Numbered from the stretch's first letter, positions 1 through 9,347 are shown. The stretch: 64,000 nucleotides of DNA from Phycisphaerales bacterium PN19_bin_20 (GCA_021173225.1 JAJOLK010000007.1:62001-126000); one strand, 5' to 3'. Numbers and translations are program-made. The notes: generated by a model not told the origin, from the sequence alone.

Positions 1-1
1 G

Positions 2-922
2 CGGGCCCTGGGCCACATCAACGACCGCGTCGTGGCCCTTGATTGCGACGTCTCCAACAGCACCCGGGCCGACATGTTCCGCAAGGACCCGGCCCTGACC
101 GCGCGGTTCTTTGAGTGCAAGATCGCCGAGCAGAACATGTTCAGCGTCGGCGCGGGCCTGAGCGCCGCGGGCAAGGTCCCGTTCTGCAGCACCTTCGCCA
201 AGTTCGTCACGCGCGGGTATGACCAGATCGAGATGGCCATCAACAGCGGGGCCAACCTCAAGATCGTCGGCAGCCACGCCGGCATCACCCTGGCCGCCGA
301 TGGGCCCAGCCAGATGAGCCTGCCCGACGTCGCGTGGTTCCGCAGCTTCAGTACTATGCGCGACCACCGTGGCAACCCGGGCGTGTACGTGCTCCAGCCC
401 TCTGACGCGTACGCCGCCTATGCGCTAACGCACGTCATGGCCGAGTACGAGGGCGTCTGCTACATGCGGACGCTGCGCGAGGAGACCGAGTTCATCTACA
501 GCGATCAGACCCTGTTCAACCTCGGCGGCTTCGAGGTCCTGGCCGAGGGCCGCGACATACTGATCTGCGCCGCGGGCTACATGGTCCACGAGGCCAACAA
601 GGCCCTTGATGAGCTCGACAAGCTCGGCATCAGCGCCACGCTGGTTGACCTGTACAGCCTGCCGTTCGACACCGACAAGTTGCTGGATATCGCCAACCAG
701 AACAACGGGATGATCCTGACAGTCGAGGACAACTACGGCGGTGGCATCGGCAGCTCGGTGGCCGAGGCGCTGACCAACAGCGGCGACGCCTTCACCCTGC
801 GGCAGATGCACGTCCGCCGTATCCCCAAGAGCGCCAAAACCCCCGCCGAGGTCCTCAAGATGTGCGGGCTGACCAGCGGCGATATCGTCTCCGAGGTCAA
901 GGCCGCGCTGCAGGTAGTCTAA
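2..922 (+). CDS. tkt: Transketolase, C-terminal part (5'-truncated by window)
   Basis: The frame is open from the first bases, so the gene starts before the window; about 306 residues are visible. They cover the pyrimidine-binding and C-terminal domains of a thiamine-diphosphate transketolase. FECKIAEQNMFSVGAGLS contains the catalytic Glu that activates ThDP, followed by TFAKFVTRGYDQIEMAI. The enzyme moves two-carbon ketol units between sugars in the pentose phosphate pathway. Whether this is the second half of a full-length protein or a separate C-terminal subunit cannot be decided here. The next gene is convergent, so this one ends its transcription unit. Confidence 0.9.
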   Translation, partial: RALGHINDRVVALDCDVSNSTRADMFRKDPALTARFFECKIAEQNMFSVGAGLSAAGKVPFCSTFAKFVTRGYDQIEMAINSGANLKIVGSHAGITLAADGPSQMSLPDVAWFRSFSTMRDHRGNPGVYVLQPSDAYAAYALTHVMAEYEGVCYMRTLREETEFIYSDQTLFNLGGFEVLAEGRDILICAAGYMVHEANKALDELDKLGISATLVDLYSLPFDTDKLLDIANQNNGMILTVEDNYGGGIGSSVAEALTNSGDAFTLRQMHVRRIPKSAKTPAEVLKMCGLTSGDIVSEVKAALQVV

Positions 923-1125
923 GTGCAGGGTGGTTGATCGCCGACAATCGGCGTCGAAGGTGGAGCGTCCGCGAAGCGCGGGATTTAAAACCACGCGCCA
1001 TGCCGTACTGGCGGTCGCAACGTTGGACGACCGACTGCACGCGCCTGCGCGGAGCGGTGGTCGCGCGGCCGAGCTAGGAACCCGGGCTTCCGACATGCAC
1101 TTGCTCGTTCGGTCTAGCCCCGAGA

Positions 1126-2985
1126 TCACCCCGCCGGTGCCGGCTCATGCTTGATCAACTGGTTCGCCGCGATCAGCCGGTACGTCTCCGACCGTTCCAG
1201 CAGCTCGCGGTGCTTGCCCACGGCCTCGATGCCCCCGGCGTTCATCACCACGATCATGTCCGCGTGCACCACCGTCGAGAGCCGGTGCGCCACCACCAGG
1301 CACGTCCGCCCCTTGCTGAACTCCGCCAGTGCGTCGGCGATCTTCCGCTCGCTGTCCGCGTCGATCATGCTGGTTGCCTCGTCCAGGATCAAGATCGCCG
1401 GGTCACGCAAGATCGCGCGCGCAATCGCCAGCCGCTGCTTCTGCCCCCCCGAGAGCCCGGCGCCAATCTCGCCCAGGTTCGCCCCGTACCCGCCGGGCTT
1501 TGAGAGGATGAACTCCTCGGCCCTGGCTTGCCTGGCCGCCGCCACGACCTGCGCTTCCGACGAGCCCTCAACCCCATACGTTAGGTTCCACCGCAGCGTG
1601 CCCTTAAACAGCACCACGTCCTGCGTCACCACGCCCACCTGCGCACGCAATGAGTCAACGTTGACGCCCGCGGCATCAACCCCATCGATCAAGATGCGCC
1701 CCTCGCTGGGCACGTATAGCCGCGTCAGCAGTGAGAGCAGCGTCGTTTTGCCGCAGCCGTTGGGGCCGACGAACGCGACGGTCTGCCCGTGCCTGACCTC
1801 CAGCGATACGCCGTGCACCGCCGGCGTCGGCGCGCCCGGGTAAGTGAAGCTGACGTTCTGGAAGCTGATCGAGCGCGTGTGCCGCGCCAGCGCCGGCAGC
1901 CCGGGCTCGCGCCCCGGCTCAGGGGCCAGGCGATAGAAACCCGCCAGACGCACCGCGGCGGCGGCGGCCAACTGCAGATCGTTGTAGACCCCCGTCAGCG
2001 GCCGCAGGGTCGCGCTGGCGATACCCAGCGCGATCATCGTGCCGATGAACTCTGATGGGTCCAGCGCCTGATCGATGATCGCCTTGCCGACGATCACGAC
2101 CATCACCCCCAGGCCCACAAACGTCAGCGCCTCCACCAGCGGGCTCGAGAGCGAACGAGCCGTGCGGACCCGCATCTCCTGCTTGACGCACTCTTCAAGT
2201 ACGCGCCCAAACGCCTGGGCCGAGCGGCCCTCGGCGTTGTTGGTCTTGACCACCCGCAGGTTCACCATCGCCTCGCCGGTGGTCCGCATCAAGTCGGCCC
2301 CCGCGTCCAGGCCCTTCCGCCCGGCGCGGCGGATCCTGGTCCCCAGCTTGCGGATCACCACCAGCAGCACCGCGCCAAGCGCCACCGCGCCCAGCGCTAG
2401 CCGCCAGTCGTGGAAGAACGCCGCGCCAAGCGCGACCACGCCCTTGGGCAACTGCCCGACGATCTTGCTGGTCAAGATGATGAACCCGCCGGCAAGCTGG
2501 CCCGTGTCACCGGTGATGTTCGTCAGCACCGTCGTGGGCCCAAGGCTGCTAACGGTTCCTGCCGGCAGTCGCACCGCGCGGTCAAAGGTCCGCCGGCGCA
2601 GGTCCGTGACGGTCCGTGTCGCGATCGTCTGCGACCAATAGGCGTGAAAGAAGTTCGCCGTTGCACCAAGCACCGTCAGCAGCCCCAGCCCGGCCATCGA
2701 GTACAGCAGCGCGTTGAACCGGCCCGCCGGGAGCGCCGCGATCACCCCCGCCGGGATCGCACCACCGATGTACGCGTTTAGCGCAATCGCCAGCGCCGGC
2801 AGGTCCTTCGCCGTCTGCACCTGCCCGTTGACGGTGAAGGTCCCGAAGATGTTCTGCAGCACCGGCACCAGGCCCAGCAGCCCGACGCCGAGCCCCGCCG
2901 CCGATAGCAACGCCGCGAGCACCGCGGCGATCAGCGTCCCGCGGTGGGCCAGCATCCCGCGTGCAAACTGGAAGAACTCACGCAT
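1126..2985 (-). CDS. ABC transporter, fused permease and ATPase (MsbA/LmrA type exporter)
   Basis: A 619-residue half-transporter. The N-terminal ~340 residues hold about six membrane segments (ABC exporter type 1 fold). The C-terminal ATPase has Walker A GPNGCGKT near residue 405, signature LSGGQKQR near 505, Walker B ILILDEAT near 533 and the H-loop in VAHRLST near 564. Such proteins usually homodimerise and export lipids, drugs or peptides; the substrate cannot be read from the sequence. I chose the ATG giving MREFFQFARGM. The frame stays open 21 codons upstream, but that stretch does not look like an exporter N-terminus and intrudes on the region upstream of the divergent gene. Confidence 0.88.
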   Translation of the reverse strand: MREFFQFARGMLAHRGTLIAAVLAALLSAAGLGVGLLGLVPVLQNIFGTFTVNGQVQTAKDLPALAIALNAYIGGAIPAGVIAALPAGRFNALLYSMAGLGLLTVLGATANFFHAYWSQTIATRTVTDLRRRTFDRAVRLPAGTVSSLGPTTVLTNITGDTGQLAGGFIILTSKIVGQLPKGVVALGAAFFHDWRLALGAVALGAVLLVVIRKLGTRIRRAGRKGLDAGADLMRTTGEAMVNLRVVKTNNAEGRSAQAFGRVLEECVKQEMRVRTARSLSSPLVEALTFVGLGVMVVIVGKAIIDQALDPSEFIGTMIALGIASATLRPLTGVYNDLQLAAAAAVRLAGFYRLAPEPGREPGLPALARHTRSISFQNVSFTYPGAPTPAVHGVSLEVRHGQTVAFVGPNGCGKTTLLSLLTRLYVPSEGRILIDGVDAAGVNVDSLRAQVGVVTQDVVLFKGTLRWNLTYGVEGSSEAQVVAAARQARAEEFILSKPGGYGANLGEIGAGLSGGQKQRLAIARAILRDPAILILDEATSMIDADSERKIADALAEFSKGRTCLVVAHRLSTVVHADMIVVMNAGGIEAVGKHRELLERSETYRLIAANQLIKHEPAPAG

Positions 2986-3120
2986 CGTCGGGCCATTGAA
3001 GCACCCCGGGGCCAGAAAATCCTGCAAAGTGCCGTGCCGCGTACACACGTCTGCCGAAAGTTCGATACGATCCCCGCAACCTGACGGGCCGTTCGCCCGC
3101 CGGGAAGGGGTCGTCGCTCG

Positions 3121-3681
3121 ATGTGGGACACGCTGTTGTCATCGCCCGCCGTGTGGTTCACCGTGCCCGCATTTGTCGGCACGCTGCTGTTCAGCCTCAA
3201 GCTCGCGATGCTCATGCTCCTTGGCGACGCCGATGATCCAGGGGCCATGGACGCCGCTCAAACCGGGAGCGGCCCCGCGGCCGAGGTGTTCTCCATCGGC
3301 GCTGTGCTGGTGTTCATCATGGGCCTTGGCTGGGCCGGGCTCGGCGCAATTGTCGCCCTCGGCTGGGGCGCGCTGGGCGCGTCGCTGCTGGGCATCACCG
3401 GTGGGCTTGCGCTGGTGGCGCTCTATGTTCTGGCCATGCAGTCACTGCGCCGGATGAACGCCAGCGGGAACATCGAGCTCTCACGCACCGCGGGCAAGTT
3501 CGGCGAGGTGACGCTGACCGTCCCCGCCGCTGGTACCGGGCGCGGCGAGGTCCGCCTCATCCTGGGTGACCGCGAAAAACGTTGCGACGCCATCAGCGCC
3601 GCTGGCCCGCTGCCAACCAAGACCCGCGTGCGCGTCGCCGCGGTCAACGCCGACAATACCGTCACGGTCGAGCCGATCTAG
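3121..3681 (+). CDS. NfeD/YuaF-like membrane protein with C-terminal OB-fold
   Basis: 186 residues. There is an N-terminal membrane segment (~10-35), then two more (~58-80 and ~84-105), and a soluble C-terminal β-rich domain of about 70 residues (GKFGEVTLTVPAAG to VNADNTVTVEPI). This matches YuaF/YqiJ proteins of the NfeD class, whose OB-fold faces the cytoplasm and which are encoded beside flotillins. The flotillin gene begins 78 bases downstream on the same strand, which strongly supports the call. A purine-rich GGAAGGGG lies about ten bases before the ATG. Confidence 0.75.
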   Translation: MWDTLLSSPAVWFTVPAFVGTLLFSLKLAMLMLLGDADDPGAMDAAQTGSGPAAEVFSIGAVLVFIMGLGWAGLGAIVALGWGALGASLLGITGGLALVALYVLAMQSLRRMNASGNIELSRTAGKFGEVTLTVPAAGTGRGEVRLILGDREKRCDAISAAGPLPTKTRVRVAAVNADNTVTVEPI

Positions 3682-3759
3682 CCGCGGGCAACGTCACGCC
3701 ACGCTCTACACTAGAACCTTGCGGTGTTTCAATCGCATCATTAAAGAGGGGAACTGAGC

Positions 3760-5334
3760 ATGCCTGTCAACGAAACTTCGAACCTGGTCTGGCTTGGACT
3801 CGTCGGCGCGGCGCTGCTGATCTTCCTGTTCGCCACGGTCATTGTCGTCAAGCAGTACAAGCGCTGCCCGTCCAACCGCATCCTGGTGGTCTTCGGCAAG
3901 ATCGCGGGGCAGAAGGCCGCCAAGTGCGTCCACGGCGGCGGCACCTTCGTGCTCCCGCTGGTGCAGGACTACGCGTACCTCTCGCTCGAGCCGCTGGTAA
4001 TCGACATCCCCCTCAGCGGCGCACTGAGCCAGAACAACATCCGCGTCAACGTCCCGTCAACGTTCACTGTCGGCATCTCGACCGACCCGGTGCTGATGAA
4101 CAACGCCGCCGAACGCCTGCTGGGCCTGCGTGAAGAGCAGATCCGCGAGCAGGCGCAGGACATCATCCTGGGCCAGCTCCGCCTGGTGATCGCGACACTG
4201 ACCATCGAAGAGATCAACCGCGACCGCGAGAAGTTCATGACGCTCATCAACGAGAACGTCGGGCAGGAGATCAACAAGATCGGCCTCGCCCTGATCAACG
4301 TGAACATCCGCGACATCACCGACGAGAGCGGGTACATCGAGGCCATCGGCAAGCGCGCCGCCGCCGAGGCCATCAACCGCGCCAAGGTCGAGGTCGCCCA
4401 GCAAGACCGCGAGGGCGCGATGGGCGAAGCGACCGCCGTGCGCGAGCGCACCGTCCGCGTCGCCGCCGAGCAGGCCCAGGCCGTCGAGGGTCAGAAGCTC
4501 GCCGAGCAGAAGCAGCGCGTCGCCCTCGCGGCGTACGAGACCGAGGCGGTCAAGGGCGAGGCGATGTCGGCCCAGCAGCGCGAGATCGCCGTGGCCCAGC
4601 GCGACGCCGAGGTCGCCGCCGCACGCAAGCTCGCCGAGCAAGAGCAGCGCATCAAGATCTCGCAGGCCGAGGCCGAGGCAACCCGCGGCGAGAACGAGGC
4701 CCGCGCCAAGATCGCCGAGAGCAACGCCCGCCTGCTCGAGATTCAGGCCGAGTCGCGGCGCCGCTCCGAGGTCGCCGCCGCCGAAGCCTCACAGAAGATC
4801 CTTGTCGCCCAGCGCGAGCAGGAAGTCGCCAGGCTCGGCAAGGAGCAGCTCGTCCCCCAAGAGATCGAGAAGGCCCGCATCGCCCTCGCCGCAGAGGCCG
4901 AGGCCGAGCGCGTCCGCCGTGAGGCCAATGGCGAGGCCGACGCCATACGCGCGAGATACGAGGCCGAGGCCGCCGGCATCCGCCAGGTGCTTGAAGCCAA
5001 GGCCGACGGATACCGCAAGCTTCTGGCCGCGTGCAGCGACAACCCGCAGCTCGCCCCAACGCTGCTGATGATCGAGCGCCTGCCAGAGCTCGTCGCCCAG
5101 CAGGTCAAGGCCATTCAGAACCTCAAGATCGACAAGATCACCGTTTGGGATGGCGGCTCGCACAAGCCCGGCAGCAAGGGCGGCACCGCCGACTTCCTCG
5201 CTGGGCTCATCGGCTCGCTCCCCCCCGTGCACGAGCTGGCCCGGCAGGCCGGCGTTGAGCTCCCCGGCGTGCTCGGCAAGCTTAGAGACGACGACACAAT
5301 CACGCCACACCCCGAGGCCAAGCGCGGCTCGTAA
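3760..5334 (+). CDS. Flotillin-like SPFH/band 7 protein
   Basis: 524 residues. A single N-terminal membrane segment (residues ~9-28) is followed by an SPFH domain (~30-230, with NNIRVNVPSTFTVGIS and EEINRDREKF). A long Ala/Glu-rich coiled coil with many EAEA and AEAE repeats runs to about residue 420, and a short C-terminal tail follows. Flotillins oligomerise in the membrane and organise microdomains; in Bacillus YuaG works with YuaF, the partner type encoded just upstream. A GAGGGG Shine-Dalgarno element lies about nine bases before the start. Length and domain order fit the YqiK/FloT class. Confidence 0.9.
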   Translation: MPVNETSNLVWLGLVGAALLIFLFATVIVVKQYKRCPSNRILVVFGKIAGQKAAKCVHGGGTFVLPLVQDYAYLSLEPLVIDIPLSGALSQNNIRVNVPSTFTVGISTDPVLMNNAAERLLGLREEQIREQAQDIILGQLRLVIATLTIEEINRDREKFMTLINENVGQEINKIGLALINVNIRDITDESGYIEAIGKRAAAEAINRAKVEVAQQDREGAMGEATAVRERTVRVAAEQAQAVEGQKLAEQKQRVALAAYETEAVKGEAMSAQQREIAVAQRDAEVAAARKLAEQEQRIKISQAEAEATRGENEARAKIAESNARLLEIQAESRRRSEVAAAEASQKILVAQREQEVARLGKEQLVPQEIEKARIALAAEAEAERVRREANGEADAIRARYEAEAAGIRQVLEAKADGYRKLLAACSDNPQLAPTLLMIERLPELVAQQVKAIQNLKIDKITVWDGGSHKPGSKGGTADFLAGLIGSLPPVHELARQAGVELPGVLGKLRDDDTITPHPEAKRGS

Positions 5335-5341
5335 CCGCGAG

Positions 5342-5483
5342 CGCGCGGGGCAGGATTTCATCCCGCCTTACCTTGCCTTCCGGGCGGCGAGTTTCTAACC
5401 AGCCATACTTTATTGCGTCGCGCGGGGCAGGATTTCATCCCGCCTTACCTTGCCTTCCGAGCGGCGAGTTTCTAACCCGCCAT
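5342..5483. repeat. 65-bp direct repeat, two copies
   Basis: Copies at 5342-5406 and 5419-5483, offset 77 bases, differ at only two positions by eye. Each contains the imperfect hairpin GGCAGGAT-TTC-ATCCCGCC and the sequence TTTCTAACC(A/C)GCCAT. They lie in the spacer between the convergent flotillin and glycyl-tRNA synthetase genes, so they may act as a bidirectional terminator or be copies of a dispersed intergenic repeat. A related element occurs at 27768-27815. Confidence 0.85.
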
Positions 5484-5503
5484 CGGATCAACGCTCCGAA
5501 CCT

Positions 5504-5543
5504 CACTCCCCACTCCCCACTCCCCACTCCCCACTCCCCACTC
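5504..5543. repeat. Heptanucleotide tandem repeat (CACTCCC)
   Basis: About 5.7 perfect units of CACTCCC, located immediately before the stop codon of the minus-strand glycyl-tRNA synthetase gene. A simple-sequence tract of this kind can vary in length by slippage. It lies outside the coding region. Confidence 0.9.
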
Positions 5544-5551
5544 ATCGCTCG

Positions 5552-7162
5552 TCAAGCCCCCAGTTTCTCGCCCACAAACCCGACCACCGAGTCAATCGCC
5601 ATCCGCGTCTGCACACCCGTATCACGATCACGGCACGTCACGCTCTGGCCCTTGAGGCTCTCGGCATCAACGGTAAAGCAGAACGGGCAGCCCGCCTCGT
5701 CCATCCGGGCATACCGCTTGCCGATCGAGCCCTTCGCGTCCGTCTCGATCATCCCAAGCCGCGCAAACCTCTTCGCCAGCTCCGCGTGCAGCTTCGTGGC
5801 AACCTCGGGCAGCCCGTCCTTGTCCATCAGCGGGAAGACCGCCGCCTTGATCGGCGCCACCCGCGGGTGGAACTTCATGAACTCAGGGCTCGGGCGGCTC
5901 TCGTCCTTGGTATACGCCTCGCACAGCAGCGCCAGCACCCCTCGGTCAAGCCCCGCGCTCGGTTCAATCACGTGTGGCAGATAAGACACCCCCCGCCGCG
6001 AGCCATTGGGAAGCACCTCGCCACGCCCCGTGTCGCGGTACTCAAGCTTCGTGCCAGAGTGCTTCTGGTGCTGCGTCAGGTCGTAGTTGCCGCGGTACGC
6101 GATGCCCTCAAGCTCGCCAAAGCCCGGCGACGTGAACGGGAAGCGGTACTCAATGTCACTCGTCGCCGTGCTGTAATGCGCCAGCTCGTCGGTCGCGTGA
6201 TCCCGCAAGATCAGGTTCTCGCCGCCAAGGCCAACAGACTTCCACCACTCCATCCGCCAATCGCGGAAGAACTTGTACCACGCCAGCGGGTCGGCCGTCG
6301 TCTTCTCGTCGCCCTCCAGAAACTCCGGCGGCACCACGAAAAACTCGATCTCCATCTGCTCAAACTCACGCGAACGGAACGTGAAGTTCCGCGGGGTCAC
6401 CTCGTTGCGGAAGCTCGTGCCCGCCTGCGCAATCCCGAACGGCACACGCACCCGGTTCGTGTCCCACACGTTCTTGGCCTGTACAAAGATCCCCTGCGCG
6501 GTCTCAGGCCGCAGGTACGCCTTGTTGGCCTCATCGCGGATCGCACCGGGGACCGTGTCGAACATCAGGTTGAACATCCGCGGCTCAGTCAGCGTCCCGG
6601 GCTGCTCAGCGTCCGGCGCAATCACCCGCGCCCACGGCTGCGCAAGGCTCGAAAGCGCCACAGGCTTGACCGCGCCGAAGGTCTTCTCCGCTCTCTTGCG
6701 CTGCTTCGCCTCGCTCGGCTGATCGCCAACATAAGCGAACACCGGCTTGTCACCCGGCTGATCGTTCTGAGGAACAAACACCTGCACGTGGTCGTAGCGA
6801 TAGCGACCGCGCGTCTCGCGGCAGTCCACCATCGGGTCGTTGAATCCCGCGACGTGCCCGCTCGCCTCCCACACCTTCGGATGCTGGATGATCCGCGTGT
6901 CCACCGGCACGATGCTCACCGTTTCGCCGTCAGGCCCGCGCCGGCCCCAGCACGGCACCATCACCACGTCCTGCCACCACGCCTCACGCAGGTTCCGCTT
7001 CAGCAGCGTCCCCAGCGGGCCGTAGTCCCAAAAACCGTTGATGCCCCCGTAGATCTCGCTCGCCTGGTACACAAAACCGCGCCGCTTGCACAGCGACATG
7101 ATCGCGTCCATGGACTTGGGCGCCGGCAGACCGGACGCAGAAACCACCGCTTCACTCAACAT
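5552..7162 (-). CDS. glyQS: Glycyl-tRNA synthetase (dimeric class II type)
   Basis: 536 residues, the length expected of the α2 enzyme that charges tRNA-Gly. The N-terminus has RRGFVYQASEIYGG and INGFWDYGPLG; class II motif 2 is visible as FRNEVTPRNFTFR followed by EFEQMEIEFF. The C-terminal anticodon-binding domain includes VAPIKAAVFPLMDKDGLP and SIGKRYARMDEAGCPFC. I chose the ATG giving MLSEAVVSASG because TGGAG lies seven bases upstream and the residues before it have no homologous look. It is divergent from the DinB-like gene. Confidence 0.95.
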   Translation of the reverse strand: MLSEAVVSASGLPAPKSMDAIMSLCKRRGFVYQASEIYGGINGFWDYGPLGTLLKRNLREAWWQDVVMVPCWGRRGPDGETVSIVPVDTRIIQHPKVWEASGHVAGFNDPMVDCRETRGRYRYDHVQVFVPQNDQPGDKPVFAYVGDQPSEAKQRKRAEKTFGAVKPVALSSLAQPWARVIAPDAEQPGTLTEPRMFNLMFDTVPGAIRDEANKAYLRPETAQGIFVQAKNVWDTNRVRVPFGIAQAGTSFRNEVTPRNFTFRSREFEQMEIEFFVVPPEFLEGDEKTTADPLAWYKFFRDWRMEWWKSVGLGGENLILRDHATDELAHYSTATSDIEYRFPFTSPGFGELEGIAYRGNYDLTQHQKHSGTKLEYRDTGRGEVLPNGSRRGVSYLPHVIEPSAGLDRGVLALLCEAYTKDESRPSPEFMKFHPRVAPIKAAVFPLMDKDGLPEVATKLHAELAKRFARLGMIETDAKGSIGKRYARMDEAGCPFCFTVDAESLKGQSVTCRDRDTGVQTRMAIDSVVGFVGEKLGA

Positions 7163-7280
7163 GGCAGGCTCCAGATGACAGGCCGCGATGATAGATTCAC
7201 CCGCCCACGCACGCCGAACGCACCACCACACGCCCACCGCCCAGCCAGCCTGCCCCTCCAGCCACACCACATCTGCACAC

Positions 7281-7730
7281 ATGCACCAGCCCCACCCCAA
7301 CCATCCACCCGCCATCACCCTTCTGCGCCATGCCGTCACACTGCCGTGGGAGTCGCTCGACCAGGCCCTCAAACAGCACGTTGACGCCGGCGCCATCCTC
7401 GGCGACGCAACCACCCCCGGCACCGCCCATTGGCACCTGCGCCACATCACCGAGATCTTCCAGCTCCATAGCGCCACGCTCCGCGGCACCACGCCGCCCA
7501 GCCCCGACGCGCTCCCCACCGATCCCCGCGCACTCCGCGATCTGCTCCTGGCCGACATCAACACCCTCGATGCCTGGCTCACGCAGCAGGACCACGCCTT
7601 CTTCGACCGCCCAGTCATCTACGGCCGCTCGCACAGCTTCCTTGAAATGGTCAGCGTCATGCTCCAGCACATCACCTGGCACGCCGCCGCCGTCCACTAC
7701 TGGGTCTGCTGGCGACGCGACCAAGCCTGA
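7281..7730 (+). CDS. DinB-superfamily-like protein
   Basis: 149 residues, all helical in appearance. Histidines are placed as in the DinB/YfiT four-helix bundle: one in the GTAHWHLRHITEIF stretch (~residues 49-62) and a pair in LQHITWHAAAVHYW near the C-terminus, which could form the His3 metal site. Members are metal-dependent thiol-transferase-like proteins, and the function of this one is unknown. The frame is open further upstream, but the residues there are His/Pro/Thr-rich with no family character, so I start at MHQPHPNHPP. Confidence 0.6.
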   Translation: MHQPHPNHPPAITLLRHAVTLPWESLDQALKQHVDAGAILGDATTPGTAHWHLRHITEIFQLHSATLRGTTPPSPDALPTDPRALRDLLLADINTLDAWLTQQDHAFFDRPVIYGRSHSFLEMVSVMLQHITWHAAAVHYWVCWRRDQA

Positions 7731-7961
7731 CGGACTTGAGCACGAGCCAGCTTGACCTCAGCCTCACAGAGCTTGCCGCTCACAAAAATGACGCCGCCCC
7801 AGCTCTCGCCGGGGCCCCACGTCCGCGCTGCTAGCGCACTCTCGTTCACCCGCCGGGCGACCCCGACCCAAACCAGCCACACACCCACCACCCGGTGCGC
7901 CCCGAGCCTCCAAGCCCGCTCTGTGCGGCCCCTTGGCAAGCCCGCCCGGCCCGCACCCCAT

Positions 7962-9014
7962 TCACACCACCACGTTCACCAAGTTCCCCACTGCGCCGAG
8001 CGCACCGCCACTTCCACTCGCTGTCGTACCAACCCGGTCGTTGACGCGGTTCAAGAAGTTCGTCGCCAGCCCACGCGCCGTCGTGTTCGAACTGTTCACG
8101 ATCGTGTACCCACTTGACGAGAGCGTCGCCCGCGCTGTGCTCGTCTGCCCCGTGCTTGCGTTGGTGAACGTCAGGTCCAGGCGCGGGTTGGTCTCTTTGG
8201 CCCGAAGCTCGCCCCTCGTGTTGCCAAGCACAAACTCATACCGCCCGTTCGACACCCTGTTCACCTGCCCGCCCGACGCGATCACCTCCGCCAATACCGC
8301 CCGCGTCCTTGCCAACGCCGACTGATCCTGCACGTCCGCAGTGGTCACCAGTGCCGCGGCCTGCACGTTGGCAGTAGGCGCTGCGGGCACAACCGCCGCC
8401 GGCGCACTCTGACTCGGCACCACCGCAGCGGCAGGAGCCGCGTTGGTGGGTGTGGTCGCAGCCGGAGCTGTCGGTGCCGCGGGCGTCGTGTTCGCCGTAG
8501 GCGCTGCGGGCACAACCGCCGCCGGCGCCGTCGCAACTACGCTGGACCCTTCACCGTTCGCCGTCCCGCCCGTAGGCCCATTAGACGTGCTCTGCGAGCT
8601 CTGGCCACCACCACCCGCCGCGCCGCCGCCGCCCGTGACAGACCCGCCCCGCAGCGTCGGGGCCAGCGTCCTTGTTGAGACCGCGCTGAGCGTCACCGTG
8701 TCACCAACCGCCGCGACACTCTTCTCAGCCGCCTTCTTCGCTGCCGCCGCCGCCTGCTCCAGCGCCTTGCTGGCCTGACTTACCTGCTCGTCATTGACGC
8801 CTCGCGAACCACGGGCCGAGAGGAACTTCTGCGCCAGCTGCCCATACAGCCCGCGAAGGTTGCCATCGCCAAACCCTGCGCCGCCAGCCTGCGCAAACAG
8901 CCGTGCCCCACCAGCACTCAGCGCGTTCAGCGCCGCACCGCCTTCGGCTGCGCCCTTTGCCGCCCCGCGCTGACTCTGCAAGATCAACTGTCCAACCGAC
9001 GACGTTCCGCTCAT
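7962..9014 (-). CDS. Unknown Ala/Pro/Thr-rich protein with two helical/β modules
   Basis: 350 residues, no family recognised. The N-terminal ~130 residues are helical and Ala/Gly-rich (SKALEQAAAAAKKAAEKS). A Gly/Ser stretch and a long Ala-Pro-Thr linker follow, containing two copies of the motif AAVVPAAPTAN. The C-terminal ~110 residues (YEFVLGNTRGELRAKETNPRLD...) look like a small β-rich domain. There is no obvious signal peptide. The MSGTSSVGQ start is supported by AGGAGG about 14 bases upstream, a rather long spacing. Confidence 0.6.
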   Translation of the reverse strand: MSGTSSVGQLILQSQRGAAKGAAEGGAALNALSAGGARLFAQAGGAGFGDGNLRGLYGQLAQKFLSARGSRGVNDEQVSQASKALEQAAAAAKKAAEKSVAAVGDTVTLSAVSTRTLAPTLRGGSVTGGGGAAGGGGQSSQSTSNGPTGGTANGEGSSVVATAPAAVVPAAPTANTTPAAPTAPAATTPTNAAPAAAVVPSQSAPAAVVPAAPTANVQAAALVTTADVQDQSALARTRAVLAEVIASGGQVNRVSNGRYEFVLGNTRGELRAKETNPRLDLTFTNASTGQTSTARATLSSSGYTIVNSSNTTARGLATNFLNRVNDRVGTTASGSGGALGAVGNLVNVVV

Positions 9015-9318
9015 GCTCGTGGCGTGTGCCTCCTGAACACTCAAACTCCAATCCACACGCCGCACGTGCCACCCATCGCGGTGAGATTGGCGGCAAGCTG
9101 TGACGATCATGCTGGCGCGTTGCCTCGGCACCACACCCCGCACCGCCACGCGCGCGCCGCCACATCCCGCACTAGATCCCGCCGCACCGCGCGCCCCTGC
9201 TCGCCGGCCCCGAACTCACACGACGCACGTCCGAAAGCCATTAAAAATCACCCCATTGAGTAATTGCCCAATGGTTATCAACCGCTTATACACAGCTTTA
9301 AAAATTCCTTCGTCTTTG

Positions 9319-9347
9319 TTTGCTTGACTTCCTGATTTGTGTATACT
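9319..9347 (+). promoter_or_regulatory. Putative σ70-type promoter for the PEP-CTERM-like gene
   Basis: TATACT at 9342-9347 resembles a -10 box. TTTGCT (9319-9324) lies 17 bases upstream as a possible -35; the better -35 match TTGACT at 9324-9329 is only 12 bases away. Transcription from here would give a long (>200 nt) structured leader. Confidence 0.4.

Noticed and set aside
5504-5543. CRISPR-like array
   Set aside because: Repeats are contiguous 7-mers without spacers, and no cas gene is present.
7697-7961. Small genes in the spacer between the DinB-like and Ala/Pro-rich genes
   Set aside because: Short open frames on both strands overlap each other and show neither start signals nor recognisable protein character.
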